The notes beneath the pieces are model-generated. The model was not told the DNA's origin. It saw nothing but the letters and a program-made list of their open reading frames with translations, and did no database searches. From the NCBI GenBank assembly GCA_963744255.1, contig CAVUSZ010000039.1:110021-174020 (forward strand): a stretch of 64,000 bases of DNA. The letters are read 5' to 3'. The position numbers and the translations under genes were made by a program. The stretch's first letter is position 1. Every line of letters starts with the position of its first letter. This document shows positions 32,364-41,100 of this stretch, in pieces. This stretch comes from DATEDA01 sp963744255 (GTDB taxonomy: Bacteria; Pseudomonadota; Gammaproteobacteria; Burkholderiales; SG8-39).

Positions 32364-33302
32364 ATGAGCAACCAGTCCGAGGTGGTCGGCACCGAGCACC
32401 GGGCGACCAAGCGTGTGGACGGCGCGGACGTCCGGATCTTCCTGCGGCGGAAGAAACTGCGCGACCCGGCGGCCGCCGGCCCACGCCGCGGCACGATCCT
32501 CTTCGTGCACGGCTCGTCGATGGCCGGGACGCCGGTGTTCGACCTGCAGGTGCCCGGCAGGCCCGAGTCGTCGGTGATGGACTGGTTCGCCCGCCTCGGC
32601 TACGACACGTGGTGCCTCGACTGCGAGGGCTACGGCCGGTCCGACAAGCACCGCCCGGTCAATGCGACGTCTCGAACGGCGCGGACGACGTCGCGGCCGC
32701 GACCGAGTACATGGCCGGCGTCGCCGACGACCCGCGCGTGCTCGTCTACGGCTCCTCGTCGGGCGCGCTGCGCGCGGCGCTGTTCGCGCAACGCCATCCG
32801 GGGCGCGTGAAGCGCCTCGCGCTCGACGCGTTCGTGTGGACCGGCGCAGGGTAGCCCGACGCTCGCGGAACGGAAGAAGCGCCTCGCGGAATTCCGCGCC
32901 GCGAACCGCCGCCCGATCGACCGCAAGTTCGTCCACAGCATCTTCACCCGCGACCACCCGGGCACGTCGGATCTGACGGTGGTGGACGCGTTCGCCGACG
33001 CCGTCCTCGCGCTCGACGACTCGGTCCCGACCGGGACCTACATCGACATGTCGGCGAACCTGCCGCTCGTCGATCCGGCGAAGATCGCCGTGCCGACGAT
33101 GATCATGCGCGGCGAGTACGACGGCATCGCCTCGCTCCAGGACCTCGTCGATTTCTTCGTCCGGCTGCCGAACCCGGACAAGCAGTTCGCGGTGATGCCG
33201 GGGATCGCGCACTCGAGCCTGCGCGCGAAGAACTGGGCGGTGTCGTACCACCTCCTCGATTCGTTCTTCAGCCAGCCGGCGCCGGTCTATACCGGCGGCT
33301 GA
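32364..33302 (+). pseudogene. Alpha/beta hydrolase interrupted by two frameshifts
   Basis: From ATG 32364 (MSNQSEVVGTEHRATKRVDG) the protein shows ILFVHGSSMAGTPVFDL, WFARLGYDTWCLDCEGYGRS, then after a one-base loss near 32659 CDVSNGADDVAAATEYM and the nucleophile elbow VYGSSSGALRAALFA. A second shift near 32849 (one extra G in GGG) hides SPTLAERKKRLAEFRAANR onward, including MIMRGEYDGIASL (acid) and VMPGIAHSSL (catalytic His). Corrected length is about 312 residues. All catalytic elements survive, so the gene would be functional without the two indels. It ends 12 bases from the convergent tctA gene. Confidence 0.75.
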
Positions 33303-33313
33303 AGGCACGCCTG

Positions 33314-34837
33314 CTACCGCTCCTCGCCGAACTGCTCGGCCGCGAGCGCTTTCCGCCGCCGATAGCCCTGCCAGGCGGGCAGCGCAAGCGACAGCGCGAG
33401 CAGCGCCCACAGCACGTTCCCCAGCGTCGACGAGAACAGGATCGCGAAGTCGCCCTCGGAGATGCGGAGCGACCGGACGAGGTACTGCTCGAACAACGGC
33501 CCGAGGATGATGCCGATCAGGATCGCGGTGACGTGGTAGCTCGTCTTGTGCGCGATGTAGCCGATGACGCCGAAGGCGAGGGCGAGCGCCATGTCGAAGA
33601 GGTACTGCCGTTCGCCGAACGCCGCGACGATCGTCACCAGCACGATGACCGGCGCGAGGTACGTCGTCGGGATGAGGACGATGCGCGACATGTACCGGGC
33701 GAGCGGCAGGATGGTGAAGACCATGAAGATGTACGCGACGGCCATCGAGACGAACACGCCGTACGCGATTCCCGGGTTGGTGGCGAAGAGGCGCGGCCCC
33801 ATCACCATGCCGTGGTACTGGAGCACGATCATCATGACCGCCGCGGTGCTGCCGCCGGGCACCCCGAGCGCCATCATCGGGACGAGCGTACCCGAGGTGA
33901 CGCCGTTGTTGGCGGCCTCGGGCGCGATCACGCCCTCGGGTATGCCCGTGCCGTAGAGCTCCGGATGCTTCGACCAAAGGCGCGATTGCTGGTAGGCGAC
34001 GAACGCCGCGACGCTCGCGCCGGCGCCGGGGATGATGCCGACCGCGAGGCCGACGAAGGACGTCCAGACGATCTGCCACCAGCGCTCGAGCGACATGCGC
34101 AGGCCCTCGACCGTCTCGGCCCAGCGCGCGCCGGCCGCGCGCTCGCGGCCTTCCTTCGCGACGATCATCTTCTCCTCGACCATCACCAGCGCCTCCGAGA
34201 TCGCGAAGAGGCCGATCAGCGCCGGAACGAGCGGGACGCCGTCGTAGAGCTCGATGAAGCCGAAGGTCGCGCGCGGGGTGTTGTAGATGTGGTCGGTGCC
34301 GATAACGCCGATCAGCAGGCCGAAGAACCCCGCGATCAGCCCCTTCAGCATGTCCTTCGCCGCGATCACCGCGATCAGGGTCAGGCCGAAGAGCATGACG
34401 ACGACCATCTCGACCGAGCGCAGGTACAGGCCGAGCTGGGACAGCCAGGGCAGCGCCGCGATCGTCGCGAGCGTCGTGATCAGCCCGCCGAACACCGAGG
34501 CGGTGAAGCACAGCACGAGCGCCTGCTGCGCCTGGCCCTTCCGCGTCATCGGATAGCCGTCGAGCGTCGTCGCGGCGGCGCCGCCCGAGCCGGGGATCTT
34601 CATCAGGATCGCGGGAATGCCGCCGGCGAGGTGGTTCGCGCAGTACAGCGCGATCATGAACGCCATCGCGACCTCGACCTTCACCGCGAGCGTCAGCGGC
34701 AGCAGCATGATCAGGGTGTTCTGCGGGCTGAAGCCCGGCAGGATCCCGACGACGATGCCGAGAAGGATCGCCGGCCAGATCACCCACCACAGGCCGAACT
34801 GGGTCGCGAACTGGTCGAGGAGGAACGCCCCGCTCAC
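33314..34837 (-). CDS. tctA: Tripartite tricarboxylate transporter large membrane subunit
   Basis: This 507-residue polytopic membrane protein starts at a GTG at 34837 that overlaps the tctB stop (GTGA). Family signatures are present: GILPGFSPQNTLIMLLPL, GIPAILMKIPGSGGAAATTL with DGYPMTRKGQAQQAL, and GIIPGAGASVAAFVAYQQSR later, the two internally repeated halves of TctA. It carries carboxylates across the membrane with cations, using TctC to deliver substrate and TctB as small subunit. Unlike tctB and tctC directly upstream, it has no frameshift over 1.5 kb. Translation of the longer frame from 35074 is tctB sequence in the wrong register. Confidence 0.93.
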   Translation of the reverse strand: MSGAFLLDQFATQFGLWWVIWPAILLGIVVGILPGFSPQNTLIMLLPLTLAVKVEVAMAFMIALYCANHLAGGIPAILMKIPGSGGAAATTLDGYPMTRKGQAQQALVLCFTASVFGGLITTLATIAALPWLSQLGLYLRSVEMVVVMLFGLTLIAVIAAKDMLKGLIAGFFGLLIGVIGTDHIYNTPRATFGFIELYDGVPLVPALIGLFAISEALVMVEEKMIVAKEGRERAAGARWAETVEGLRMSLERWWQIVWTSFVGLAVGIIPGAGASVAAFVAYQQSRLWSKHPELYGTGIPEGVIAPEAANNGVTSGTLVPMMALGVPGGSTAAVMMIVLQYHGMVMGPRLFATNPGIAYGVFVSMAVAYIFMVFTILPLARYMSRIVLIPTTYLAPVIVLVTIVAAFGERQYLFDMALALAFGVIGYIAHKTSYHVTAILIGIILGPLFEQYLVRSLRISEGDFAILFSSTLGNVLWALLALSLALPAWQGYRRRKALAAEQFGEER

Positions 34838-35358
34838 CGGCGGCCTAGAAGAGGGCTGGCCAGCAGCCGCTCGACCGGCCCGCGCGGCAGATCCGAATCG
34901 AGGACGGCGATGAAGAGGATATACGCGGCGCCCGCAACGGCGAGCGGCACGAGCGAGGAGGTGGGCGGGCTTCCTCACGCCCATGAGGTACAGCGCCACG
35001 GCGAGCGCGAGGAAGAGGGCGAGCGTCAGCCCGAGCCAGCGGATCGCGACGATGAAGGCGACCGTGATCAGCACGAGGCCGAGCCGCTTGGGCAGCGCCT
35101 CGCGCGGCGCCCAGAGGCGGCTCGAAGCCGAGGTTCGCCTTCCCCTTGGCGAGCTGCACGCCGACGCGCACGAGCTGGATCGCGATCAGCGACACCAGCG
35201 ACCGCTGCCGATCAGCACGCCGTTCGCCTTGGCCTCCCAGGCGAGGTCGGCGATCGAGAAGAAGAAGTAGACGGCGAACCCCAGCGCGAGCGCGGGGATC
35301 ACCAGGTCGGCACCGAGCGGTGCCTTGCTCGCCGGACGGTCCGTTCGGCGGCCGCCAT
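34834..35358 (-). pseudogene. tctB: Tripartite tricarboxylate transporter small subunit, frameshifted
   Basis: The four-helix small subunit can be pieced together from different frames. LGADLVIPALALGFAVYFFF and SIADLAWEAKANGVLIGSG come first, then SLIAIQLVRVGVQLAKGKAN, then LGLVLITVAFIVAIRWLGLT with ALYLMGVRKP, and finally LVPLAVAGAAYILFIAVLDS ending LLGRR and TGA at 34834. Shifts fall near 35342, 35202, 35112 and 34976, each explained by one added or lost base. The ATG at 35358 overlaps the tctC stop (TGATG). Its stop overlaps the tctA start. Translational coupling of all three genes is thus visible despite the broken frames. Confidence 0.7.
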
Positions 35359-36370
35359 CAGCCTTTGGATTTGGCCGAGAGCAGCGACCGGTATTCGTTG
35401 GCGAGCTCGACCATCCCGCTGGCGTAACGGGTGCAGACGTCGCGGTCGCCGTACTGGATGGCCTCGATCGGGCGCGCCGGTCTTTGCGTAGGCCTCCTTG
35501 TAGGCTGGATCGTCGAACACCTGCTTCGCAGTCCGCTCGAGCAGCGCGAAGCGGTCGGGAAACTTCTCGATCACTTCGGTATGGATCGCCCACGCGCGCG
35601 ACGAGTAGAGCGCCGGGATCCGGGTGCCGAACACCGCGTTCACCGGCGGGCGCATTCTTCGTGTAGCGCCCGAGCCGGTTGTCGTCGTTGAACACGCCGA
35701 GGACGCGCATCTGGTCGCCGAGCGTGACGATCGCCGGCGGCCGGCAGCGCGCCGCAGTCGACCTCGCCGTTCATCACCGCGACCATCGTCGGGTTGCCGC
35801 CCCCGTAGGGCACCAGGTTGAACTTCGCCTTGATCGCGTCGCCGAGCGCGAGCACGCCGATCGACGCCGGATGCGGCAAGTCGGCTGACCGCGACGGTGA
35901 CGGTGCGCCGCTTCGCCTCGGTCGGCGAGGTCCTCGATCTTCTGAAAGCGGCTCGGGCCGCGCACGAAGACGATGCTGTCGTCGACGTCGAGCCGGCAGA
36001 AATACTGATAGTGCTCGGGAAAGCGATAGGGCGGCCGCTGCAGCGCGTACATGAGCATCTCGGGCCCCATGTTCCCGAACAGCAGATTGTGGCCGTCCTT
36101 CTCGCGGCGGTTGAGGTACACCTCGTAACCGACCTGGCCGGCCGCGCCGGCGAAGAAGGCGTACTCGAAGTTGGTCTTGAGCAGCGGTCCCCAGAAGTCG
36201 TCGAACACGCGGGCGAGACGGTCGGCGCCGCCGCCTTGGCCGGTCGGAATGACGACCCGCATGTTGCGCGACGGGAAGCCTTGCGCGCGCGCTCGCGGGA
36301 GGACGCCGATCGCCACGCCGGCGGCCGCCGATGCGAGGAGCTGCCGCCGAACTGGATCGAATCCCGGCAT
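35358..36370 (-). pseudogene. tctC: Tripartite tricarboxylate transporter binding protein, frameshifted
   Basis: ATG 36370 opens MPGFDPVRRQLLASAAAGVA, a signal sequence, followed by MRVVIPTGQGGGADRLARVF (Bug-type ligand loop) and ...YQYFCRLDVDDSIVFVRG. The frame breaks near 35913, 35877, 35741, 35653 and 35485. At most of these one extra base in a short homopolymer explains the change. The continuation reads SIGVLALGDAIKAKFNLVPY, MRVLGVFNDDNRLGRYTKNA, FGTRIPALYSSRAWAIHTEV and a C-terminus SLLSAKSKG. Corrected length is about 335 residues. The gene heads the tctCBA operon and diverges from a livK-like gene. Confidence 0.72.
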
Positions 36371-36569
36371 CCGACTCGTCTCCTTGAGCGCGGGCGGTGC
36401 ATTCCCGCCCGCGCGCGCGATTATGTTGGAGCCGGTCGGAGGGGGTCAAACCAGCGGGGTTGTGCCGGCCCGCGGGGCCGTACTACCATCGGGCTTGCAA
36501 TCGGTTGCACCGGGCGCCGGCAGAGCGCGCCGGGAGCCGTCGATTCGAGCCACGGAGGAGGGAAATCCA

Positions 36570-37748
36570 ATGAGACTGCCATTCGGCGTGAAGTGGATCG
36601 CTGCAGTGACGCTCGCCGTTGCGGCGGCGGCGCCGGCGCTCGCGCAGGAACCGGTGCGTATCGGCTACGCGATCGCGCGCACCGGGCCGTGGGCCCCGGG
36701 CGCGCAGGTCTCCCAGGAGCCGAACTACATCATGTGGGCCGAGCAGGTGAACGCCGCCGGAGGGCTCAACGTGAAAGGCGTCAAGCGCAAGATCGAGCTG
36801 ATCGGCATCGACGACCGCAGCGAGACCGAGACAATGGTCCGCACCTACGAGAAGCTGATGGGGAGCGACAAGGTCGATCTCATCCTGCCGCCCTGGGGCA
36901 CTGGCGCGAACTTCGCCGTCATGCCGCTCGTGCAGAAGTACGGCTACCCGATGCTCTCGCCGACTGCGACTGGACGGAAGCTCCTCGGCATGAAGAACCC
37001 GTACTTCTTCGCGCTGCTGCAGCAGCCCGACCGGATGATGGATTCGCTCGCCGAGTACATGGCGGCGCGCAGCGCGAAGACCGCCGCGGTGCTGTACGTG
37101 GACGAGCTGTTCGGCCTGGAGCAACTCGACGGGCTCGAGAAGTCGTTGAAGGCGAAGGGCATCCAGATCGTCGAGAAGAAGAGCTATCCGCTCGGCGTGA
37201 AGGACCTGCAGCCGGCGCTGAACGACGTCAAGTCGAAGAACCCCGACGCGTTCATCGCGCTCAGCTATCCGCCCGACACGTTCCTCATCACCGGTCAGTC
37301 GCGCGCGATCGGGTTCAACCCGAAGCTCTTCTACCTCGCGGTCGGCACCGCCTTCCCGGTGTACCGCGACAAGTTCGGGAAAGTGGCCGAGGGCGTGATG
37401 GGGCTCGGCACCTGGAACCCGCGCACGAGCCCCGCTGCGAAGGCATACTTCGACGCGCACGTGAAGCGGTGGCAGAAGGAGCCCGACCGCTGGGCGAGCG
37501 CGCACGCGTGGGCCGGGCTGCAGATCCTGCAGGCTGCGGTGGAGAAGGTCGGGCTCGACCGCAAGGCGCTGCGCGACTACATCGCGAACAACGAGTTCGA
37601 GACGATCATCGGCAAGATCCGCTTCAAGAACGGCGAGAACGTCTCCACGCCGGGCGTCGTCAGCCAGTGGCAGGCCGGCGAGTTCGAGGTGGTGTGGCCG
37701 CCGGACCGCTCGACGAGCCCCGCGCTCTACCCGAAGCCGGCTTGGTAA
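36570..37748 (+). CDS. livK: Branched-chain amino acid-type ABC transporter binding protein (LivK family)
   Basis: ATG 36570 follows GGAGGAGGGAAATCCA. The 392-residue protein has a signal peptide (MRLPFGVKWIAAVTLAVAAA, cleavage near ALAQ) and a type-I periplasmic binding domain: IGYAIARTGPWAPGAQVSQE, GGLNVKGVKRKIELIGIDDR and LILPPWGTGANFAVMPLVQK. It is followed by livH, livM, livG and livF, so the ligand is imported by that ABC system. Given the aldehyde dehydrogenase gene at the operon end, an aromatic or other carboxylate is as plausible as leucine. Gene symbol is by position, not proven ligand. Confidence 0.9.
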   Translation: MRLPFGVKWIAAVTLAVAAAAPALAQEPVRIGYAIARTGPWAPGAQVSQEPNYIMWAEQVNAAGGLNVKGVKRKIELIGIDDRSETETMVRTYEKLMGSDKVDLILPPWGTGANFAVMPLVQKYGYPMLSPTATGRKLLGMKNPYFFALLQQPDRMMDSLAEYMAARSAKTAAVLYVDELFGLEQLDGLEKSLKAKGIQIVEKKSYPLGVKDLQPALNDVKSKNPDAFIALSYPPDTFLITGQSRAIGFNPKLFYLAVGTAFPVYRDKFGKVAEGVMGLGTWNPRTSPAAKAYFDAHVKRWQKEPDRWASAHAWAGLQILQAAVEKVGLDRKALRDYIANNEFETIIGKIRFKNGENVSTPGVVSQWQAGEFEVVWPPDRSTSPALYPKPAW

Positions 37749-37768
37749 GCGGGCGGGTGCCCATGGAC

Positions 37769-37793
37769 GGCTCCGCGGGGCGACCGCGGGGCC
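37769..37793 (+). promoter_or_regulatory. Stable hairpin between the binding-protein gene and livH
   Basis: GGCTCCGCGG at 37769-37778 pairs with CCGCGGGGCC at 37784-37793 (one G-U pair), loop GGCGA, followed by GTTGTTG. Such hairpins after a binding-protein gene commonly protect the upstream message and lower expression of the permease genes. It lies 20 bases after the livK stop and 10 before the livH start. Confidence 0.5.
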
Positions 37794-37803
37794 GTTGTTG
37801 TCT

Positions 37804-38673
37804 ATGAGCTTCTGGCTCGAACTGATCGCAAGCGGCCTGATCACCGGCGGGATTTACGCCGTGGTCGCGATCGGCCTGAACCTGCAGTACGGGCTGATGC
37901 GCATCCTGAACATCGCGCACGGCGAATTCCTGATGCTCGGCGCATACCTCACCTGGCTCGCGCACACGGTGCTGAAGGTGAATCCCCTCGTCTTCCTGCC
38001 AGTCGTGGCGGCGCTGCTTTTCCTGCTAGGGCTCGGCGTCTACCGGCTGTGCTTCCGCCGGATCTCGCGCACGGCGCCGAGCGTCGAAGCCATCGAGGCG
38101 CGGAGCCTGCTCGTCAGCTTCGGCCTCATGTTCCTGGTGCAGAACGCGGCTTACCTCGCCTGGGGTGCGGATCTCCGCGGGTACTCGTTCCTCGACGAGC
38201 CGGTGGTGATCGGCGGCGCACGGTTCACCGCGAACCGCCTGGTCGTCCTCGGGTTCGCGGTCGCGGCGAGCCTGGCGCTGATCGCGGTGCTCAGGTTCAC
38301 CCTCGTCGGCAAGGCGGTGCGCGCGATGATGCAGTCCCCGACCGGCGCGCAGCTCGTCGGCATCGACACCGCCGTGCTGCACCCGGTCGTGTTCGGCGTC
38401 GGGCTCGCGCTCGCGGGTGTCGCCGGCGCGCTGCTGTCGATGGTGTACGAGATCTCGCCGTCGATGGGCGAGCCCTACACGGTAACCGCGCTGATCGTGA
38501 TCGTGCTCGGCGGTTTGGGCAGCACGGTCGGCGCCCTCGCCGGCGGGTTCCTGCTCGGCGTGGTCGAGGCGTTCGGGATGCACTTCACCAGCCCGTCGCT
38601 GAAAATGCTGCTCTCGTACGGCGTGTTCATCGCCGTGCTGCTGGCGCGGCCCAAGGGGCTGTTCGCGCGATGA
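37804..38673 (+). CDS. livH: Branched-chain amino acid ABC transporter permease LivH
   Basis: This 289-residue inner-membrane permease starts at ATG 37804. GLITGGIYAVVAIGLNLQYG and MRILNIAHGEFLMLGAYLTW at the N-terminus are LivH signatures. VRAMMQSPTGAQLVGIDTAV is the cytoplasmic coupling loop that contacts the ATPase, and IVIVLGGLGSTVGALAGGFL lies near the end. About eight transmembrane segments are evident. The stop overlaps the livM start (ATGA at 38670). It works with livM, livG, livF and the upstream binding protein. Confidence 0.95.
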   Translation: MSFWLELIASGLITGGIYAVVAIGLNLQYGLMRILNIAHGEFLMLGAYLTWLAHTVLKVNPLVFLPVVAALLFLLGLGVYRLCFRRISRTAPSVEAIEARSLLVSFGLMFLVQNAAYLAWGADLRGYSFLDEPVVIGGARFTANRLVVLGFAVAASLALIAVLRFTLVGKAVRAMMQSPTGAQLVGIDTAVLHPVVFGVGLALAGVAGALLSMVYEISPSMGEPYTVTALIVIVLGGLGSTVGALAGGFLLGVVEAFGMHFTSPSLKMLLSYGVFIAVLLARPKGLFAR

Positions 38674-39623
38674 GACCCCAGCGCGCGCTCGTCGCAATGC
38701 TCGTGGTCGCCCTCGCGGCAGCGCCCTGGACGCTGTCCGACTTCATGCTCTCGCTCGTCCTGACCTGCCTGATGTACGCCGGGCTCACGGTGACCTGGGC
38801 GATGTTCTCGGGCGCAACCAACTACCTCTCGCTCGCGACCGCCGCGTTCTTCGGCATCGGCGCGTACGTGACCGCCTGGGGGTTCGGGACGCTGCCGTAT
38901 GCGGTGGTGGTCCCGCTCGGCGGCGTCGCAGCCGCGGCATTCGCCGCGTTGGTCGGTGCCGCGGTCCTCCACCTGCGCGGGGCGTATTTCGCGGTGCTCA
39001 CCTTCGGGCTCGGCGAGCTGGTCCGCCACGCGATCACCTACTTCGAGAAGAGCTATGCGCACACGGTCGGGCGCGTGATCGCGGATCCACCGGAATCCAC
39101 GACCGTCTATCTGACGGTGCTTGCCATCGCCGCGGCGGCGGTGTGGGCGTGCGTCGCGGTCCGGCGTAGCCGGTTCGGCCTCGCCCTCGCGGGGATCGGC
39201 GCCGACGAGGAGCGCGCCGAGACGCTCGGGGTGAACACCCGCCGGACGAAGATCGCCGGGTTCGCGCTCTCGGCCTTCTTCGCGGGGGCGCTCGGCGCGG
39301 CGATGGCAGTCCGCTGGACCTACATCGAGCCGAACTCGGTGTTCAACCCGTTCATCGGCTTCCAGACCGTGCTGATCGCGATGGTGGGGGGCGCGCACAC
39401 GCTGATCGGTCCGCTCGTCTCCTCGGTCGTGTTCAGTATGCTGACCGAGTTCCTGAGGCTTCAGTTTCCGTACCTCTTCTTGATCCTGCTCGGGCTGCTC
39501 CTGATCCTGCTCGTGCTCTACCTGCCGGGCGGCCTCGCTTCGCTGTGGCCGATGCTTCGGTCGCGCATCGCGGCCTTGGGGGCGCGGCTTGCGGCGCTGG
39601 AAGGGGGAGGCGCCCATGGCTGA
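38670..39623 (+). CDS. livM: Branched-chain amino acid ABC transporter permease LivM
   Basis: A 317-residue second permease. It contains TWAMFSGATNYLSLATAAFF and GIGAYVTAWGFG (LivM N-terminal half), HLRGAYFAVLTFGLGELVRH, the coupling loop AGIGADEERAETLGVNTRRT, and GGAHTLIGPLVSSVVFSMLT before the last helices. The start is the ATG overlapping the livH stop; the frame upstream of it is antigenic noise inside livH. Its 3' end overlaps the livG start by eight bases, so all Liv genes are translationally coupled. Confidence 0.95.
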   Translation: MRPQRALVAMLVVALAAAPWTLSDFMLSLVLTCLMYAGLTVTWAMFSGATNYLSLATAAFFGIGAYVTAWGFGTLPYAVVVPLGGVAAAAFAALVGAAVLHLRGAYFAVLTFGLGELVRHAITYFEKSYAHTVGRVIADPPESTTVYLTVLAIAAAAVWACVAVRRSRFGLALAGIGADEERAETLGVNTRRTKIAGFALSAFFAGALGAAMAVRWTYIEPNSVFNPFIGFQTVLIAMVGGAHTLIGPLVSSVVFSMLTEFLRLQFPYLFLILLGLLLILLVLYLPGGLASLWPMLRSRIAALGARLAALEGGGAHG

Positions 39624-40356
39624 TACGCTCCTTTCGGCCCAGGGTGTCACCGTGCGGTTCGGCGGCCTCGTCGCCGTCGATGCTGTCGAGCTCGACGTCC
39701 GCGAACGCGAGCTCGTCGGAGTGATCGGCCCCAACGGCGCGGGCAAGACGACGTTCTTCCACGCGCTCTCGGGCGTGCTCCGGCCGACGGCCGGGCGGTT
39801 GCGGTTCGAAGGCGACGATCTCACCGGACGCCCGGCGCACGTCTTCGCCACGCGCGGAATCGCGCGGACCTTCCAGACGCCGCGCGTGTTCCGCGAGATG
39901 ACCGCCAGCGAGAACGTCCGGTTCGGACTCGAGTTCGCCGGCCGTGCGCGCCGCCACCCGCACGATGCGTTCGACGACGCGCGCTCGATCCTCGGCTTCC
40001 TCGGCCTCGAAGAGGTGGCGGGAGTTCCCGCCGGGGCGCTCACGCCGGCGCGGCAGCGGCTGCTCGAGATCGGCATGGCGCTCGGCGCGCGACCGCGCGT
40101 CCTCCTGCTCGACGAGGTCGCGGCGGGCCTTACCGCGACCGAGGTCGACGCGACCGCCGCTCTCATCCGCCGCGTGCGCGACGAGCTGGGCCTCGCGGTG
40201 ATCTGGATCGAGCACGCGGTGCGCGCGCTGCTGAACTGCGTCGAGCGCGTGGCGGTCCTGCACCAGGGACGCAAGATCGCCGACGGGCTGCCGGAGATGG
40301 TCGCGCGCGATCCGGCGGTGGTGGAGGCCTACCTTGGAGCGGAGGCGACTGCGTGA
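39616..40356 (+). CDS. livG: ABC transporter ATP-binding protein LivG, atypical signature motif
   Basis: The start is ATG 39616, after GGGGGAGGCGCCC, inside the livM end. The 246-residue ATPase has Walker A GPNGAGKTTFFHALSG, the LivG segment GIARTFQTPRVFREMTASEN, Walker B RVLLLDEVAAGLT and the switch histidine in VIWIEHAV. The ABC signature, usually LSYGQQR in this family, reads LTPARQRLLEIG: the conserved Ser and Gly are replaced. Since LivG-LivF dimers have two composite sites, one weakened site may be tolerated. All other motifs are normal. Confidence 0.93.
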   Translation: MADTLLSAQGVTVRFGGLVAVDAVELDVRERELVGVIGPNGAGKTTFFHALSGVLRPTAGRLRFEGDDLTGRPAHVFATRGIARTFQTPRVFREMTASENVRFGLEFAGRARRHPHDAFDDARSILGFLGLEEVAGVPAGALTPARQRLLEIGMALGARPRVLLLDEVAAGLTATEVDATAALIRRVRDELGLAVIWIEHAVRALLNCVERVAVLHQGRKIADGLPEMVARDPAVVEAYLGAEATA

Positions 40357-41062
40357 GCGCCAAGCTCCTCGTGCGCGGGCTTTCGGCGGGCTACGGCGCG
40401 ATCCGCGTGCTCGATGCCATCGACCTGGAGGTGCCGGCGGGCAAGCTTACCGTGATCGTGGGACCGAACGGCGCCGGCAAGACGACGCTGTTGCGGGCGC
40501 TGACCGGGCTCATCCCGCACGAGGGCGAGGTGCTGTTCGACGACGCGCCGCTGCCGGCCGCGCCGGCGGCGATCGTGGCGAAGGGGCTCGCGCTCGTGCC
40601 CGAGGGGCGGCAGCTCTTTCCGCAGATGACGGTGCGCGAGAACCTCGAGCTCGGCGGCTATCTCGCCTCGGGCGACGAGCGCGAGGCGCGGATGCGCGAG
40701 GTGTTTCGCCTCTTCGCACGGCTCGAGGAGCGGCGCGATCAGCTCGCCGGGACGATGAGCGGCGGCGAACAGCAGATGCTCGCGGTCGGGCGCGCGCTCA
40801 TGGCGCGGCCGCGACTGCTCATGCTCGACGAGCCGTCGCTCGGCCTCGCGCCGAAGTTGCTCGACGAGCTGCTCGCGATGGTGCGGCGGGTCTGCGATGA
40901 GGGCGTGACGGTGCTGCTCGTCGAGCAGAACGTGGCGAAGGCGCTCGCGATCGCCGAGGACGCGTACGTGATCGAACGCGGCCGCGTGGTGCTGCAGGGA
41001 CCGGCGCGCGAGGTGCTGAAATCCGGGCATCTGCGCGAGGCCTATCTCGGCGCGCACGCCGG
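40353..41062 (+). CDS. livF: ABC transporter ATP-binding protein LivF, no stop codon before the next gene
   Basis: A GTG overlapping the livG stop begins MSAKLLVRGLSAGYGAIRVL. Walker A GPNGAGKTTLLRALTG, VPEGRQLFPQMTVRENLELG, signature MSGGEQQMLAVGRALM and Walker B RLLMLDEPSLGLAP are all intact. The family ends about 235 residues in, near EAYLGAHAG (about 41062). No stop occurs there: the same frame stays open through the aldehyde dehydrogenase gene to 43595, giving a low-complexity tail of about 840 residues. No stop is seen in the other two frames between the LivF core and the next start either. The end coordinate given is the end of the conserved domain. Confidence 0.85.
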
Positions 41063-41100
41063 CCCAGGGAATCAAATCGAGACGCAAGGAGACCATCTTC

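Noticed and set aside
32271..34790. An 839-codon open frame on the reverse strand opposite and overlapping tctA
   Set aside because: It reads arginine- and alanine-rich low-complexity sequence in the wrong register of tctA and the hydrolase gene. High-GC codon bias keeps such shadow frames open. No family motif is present.
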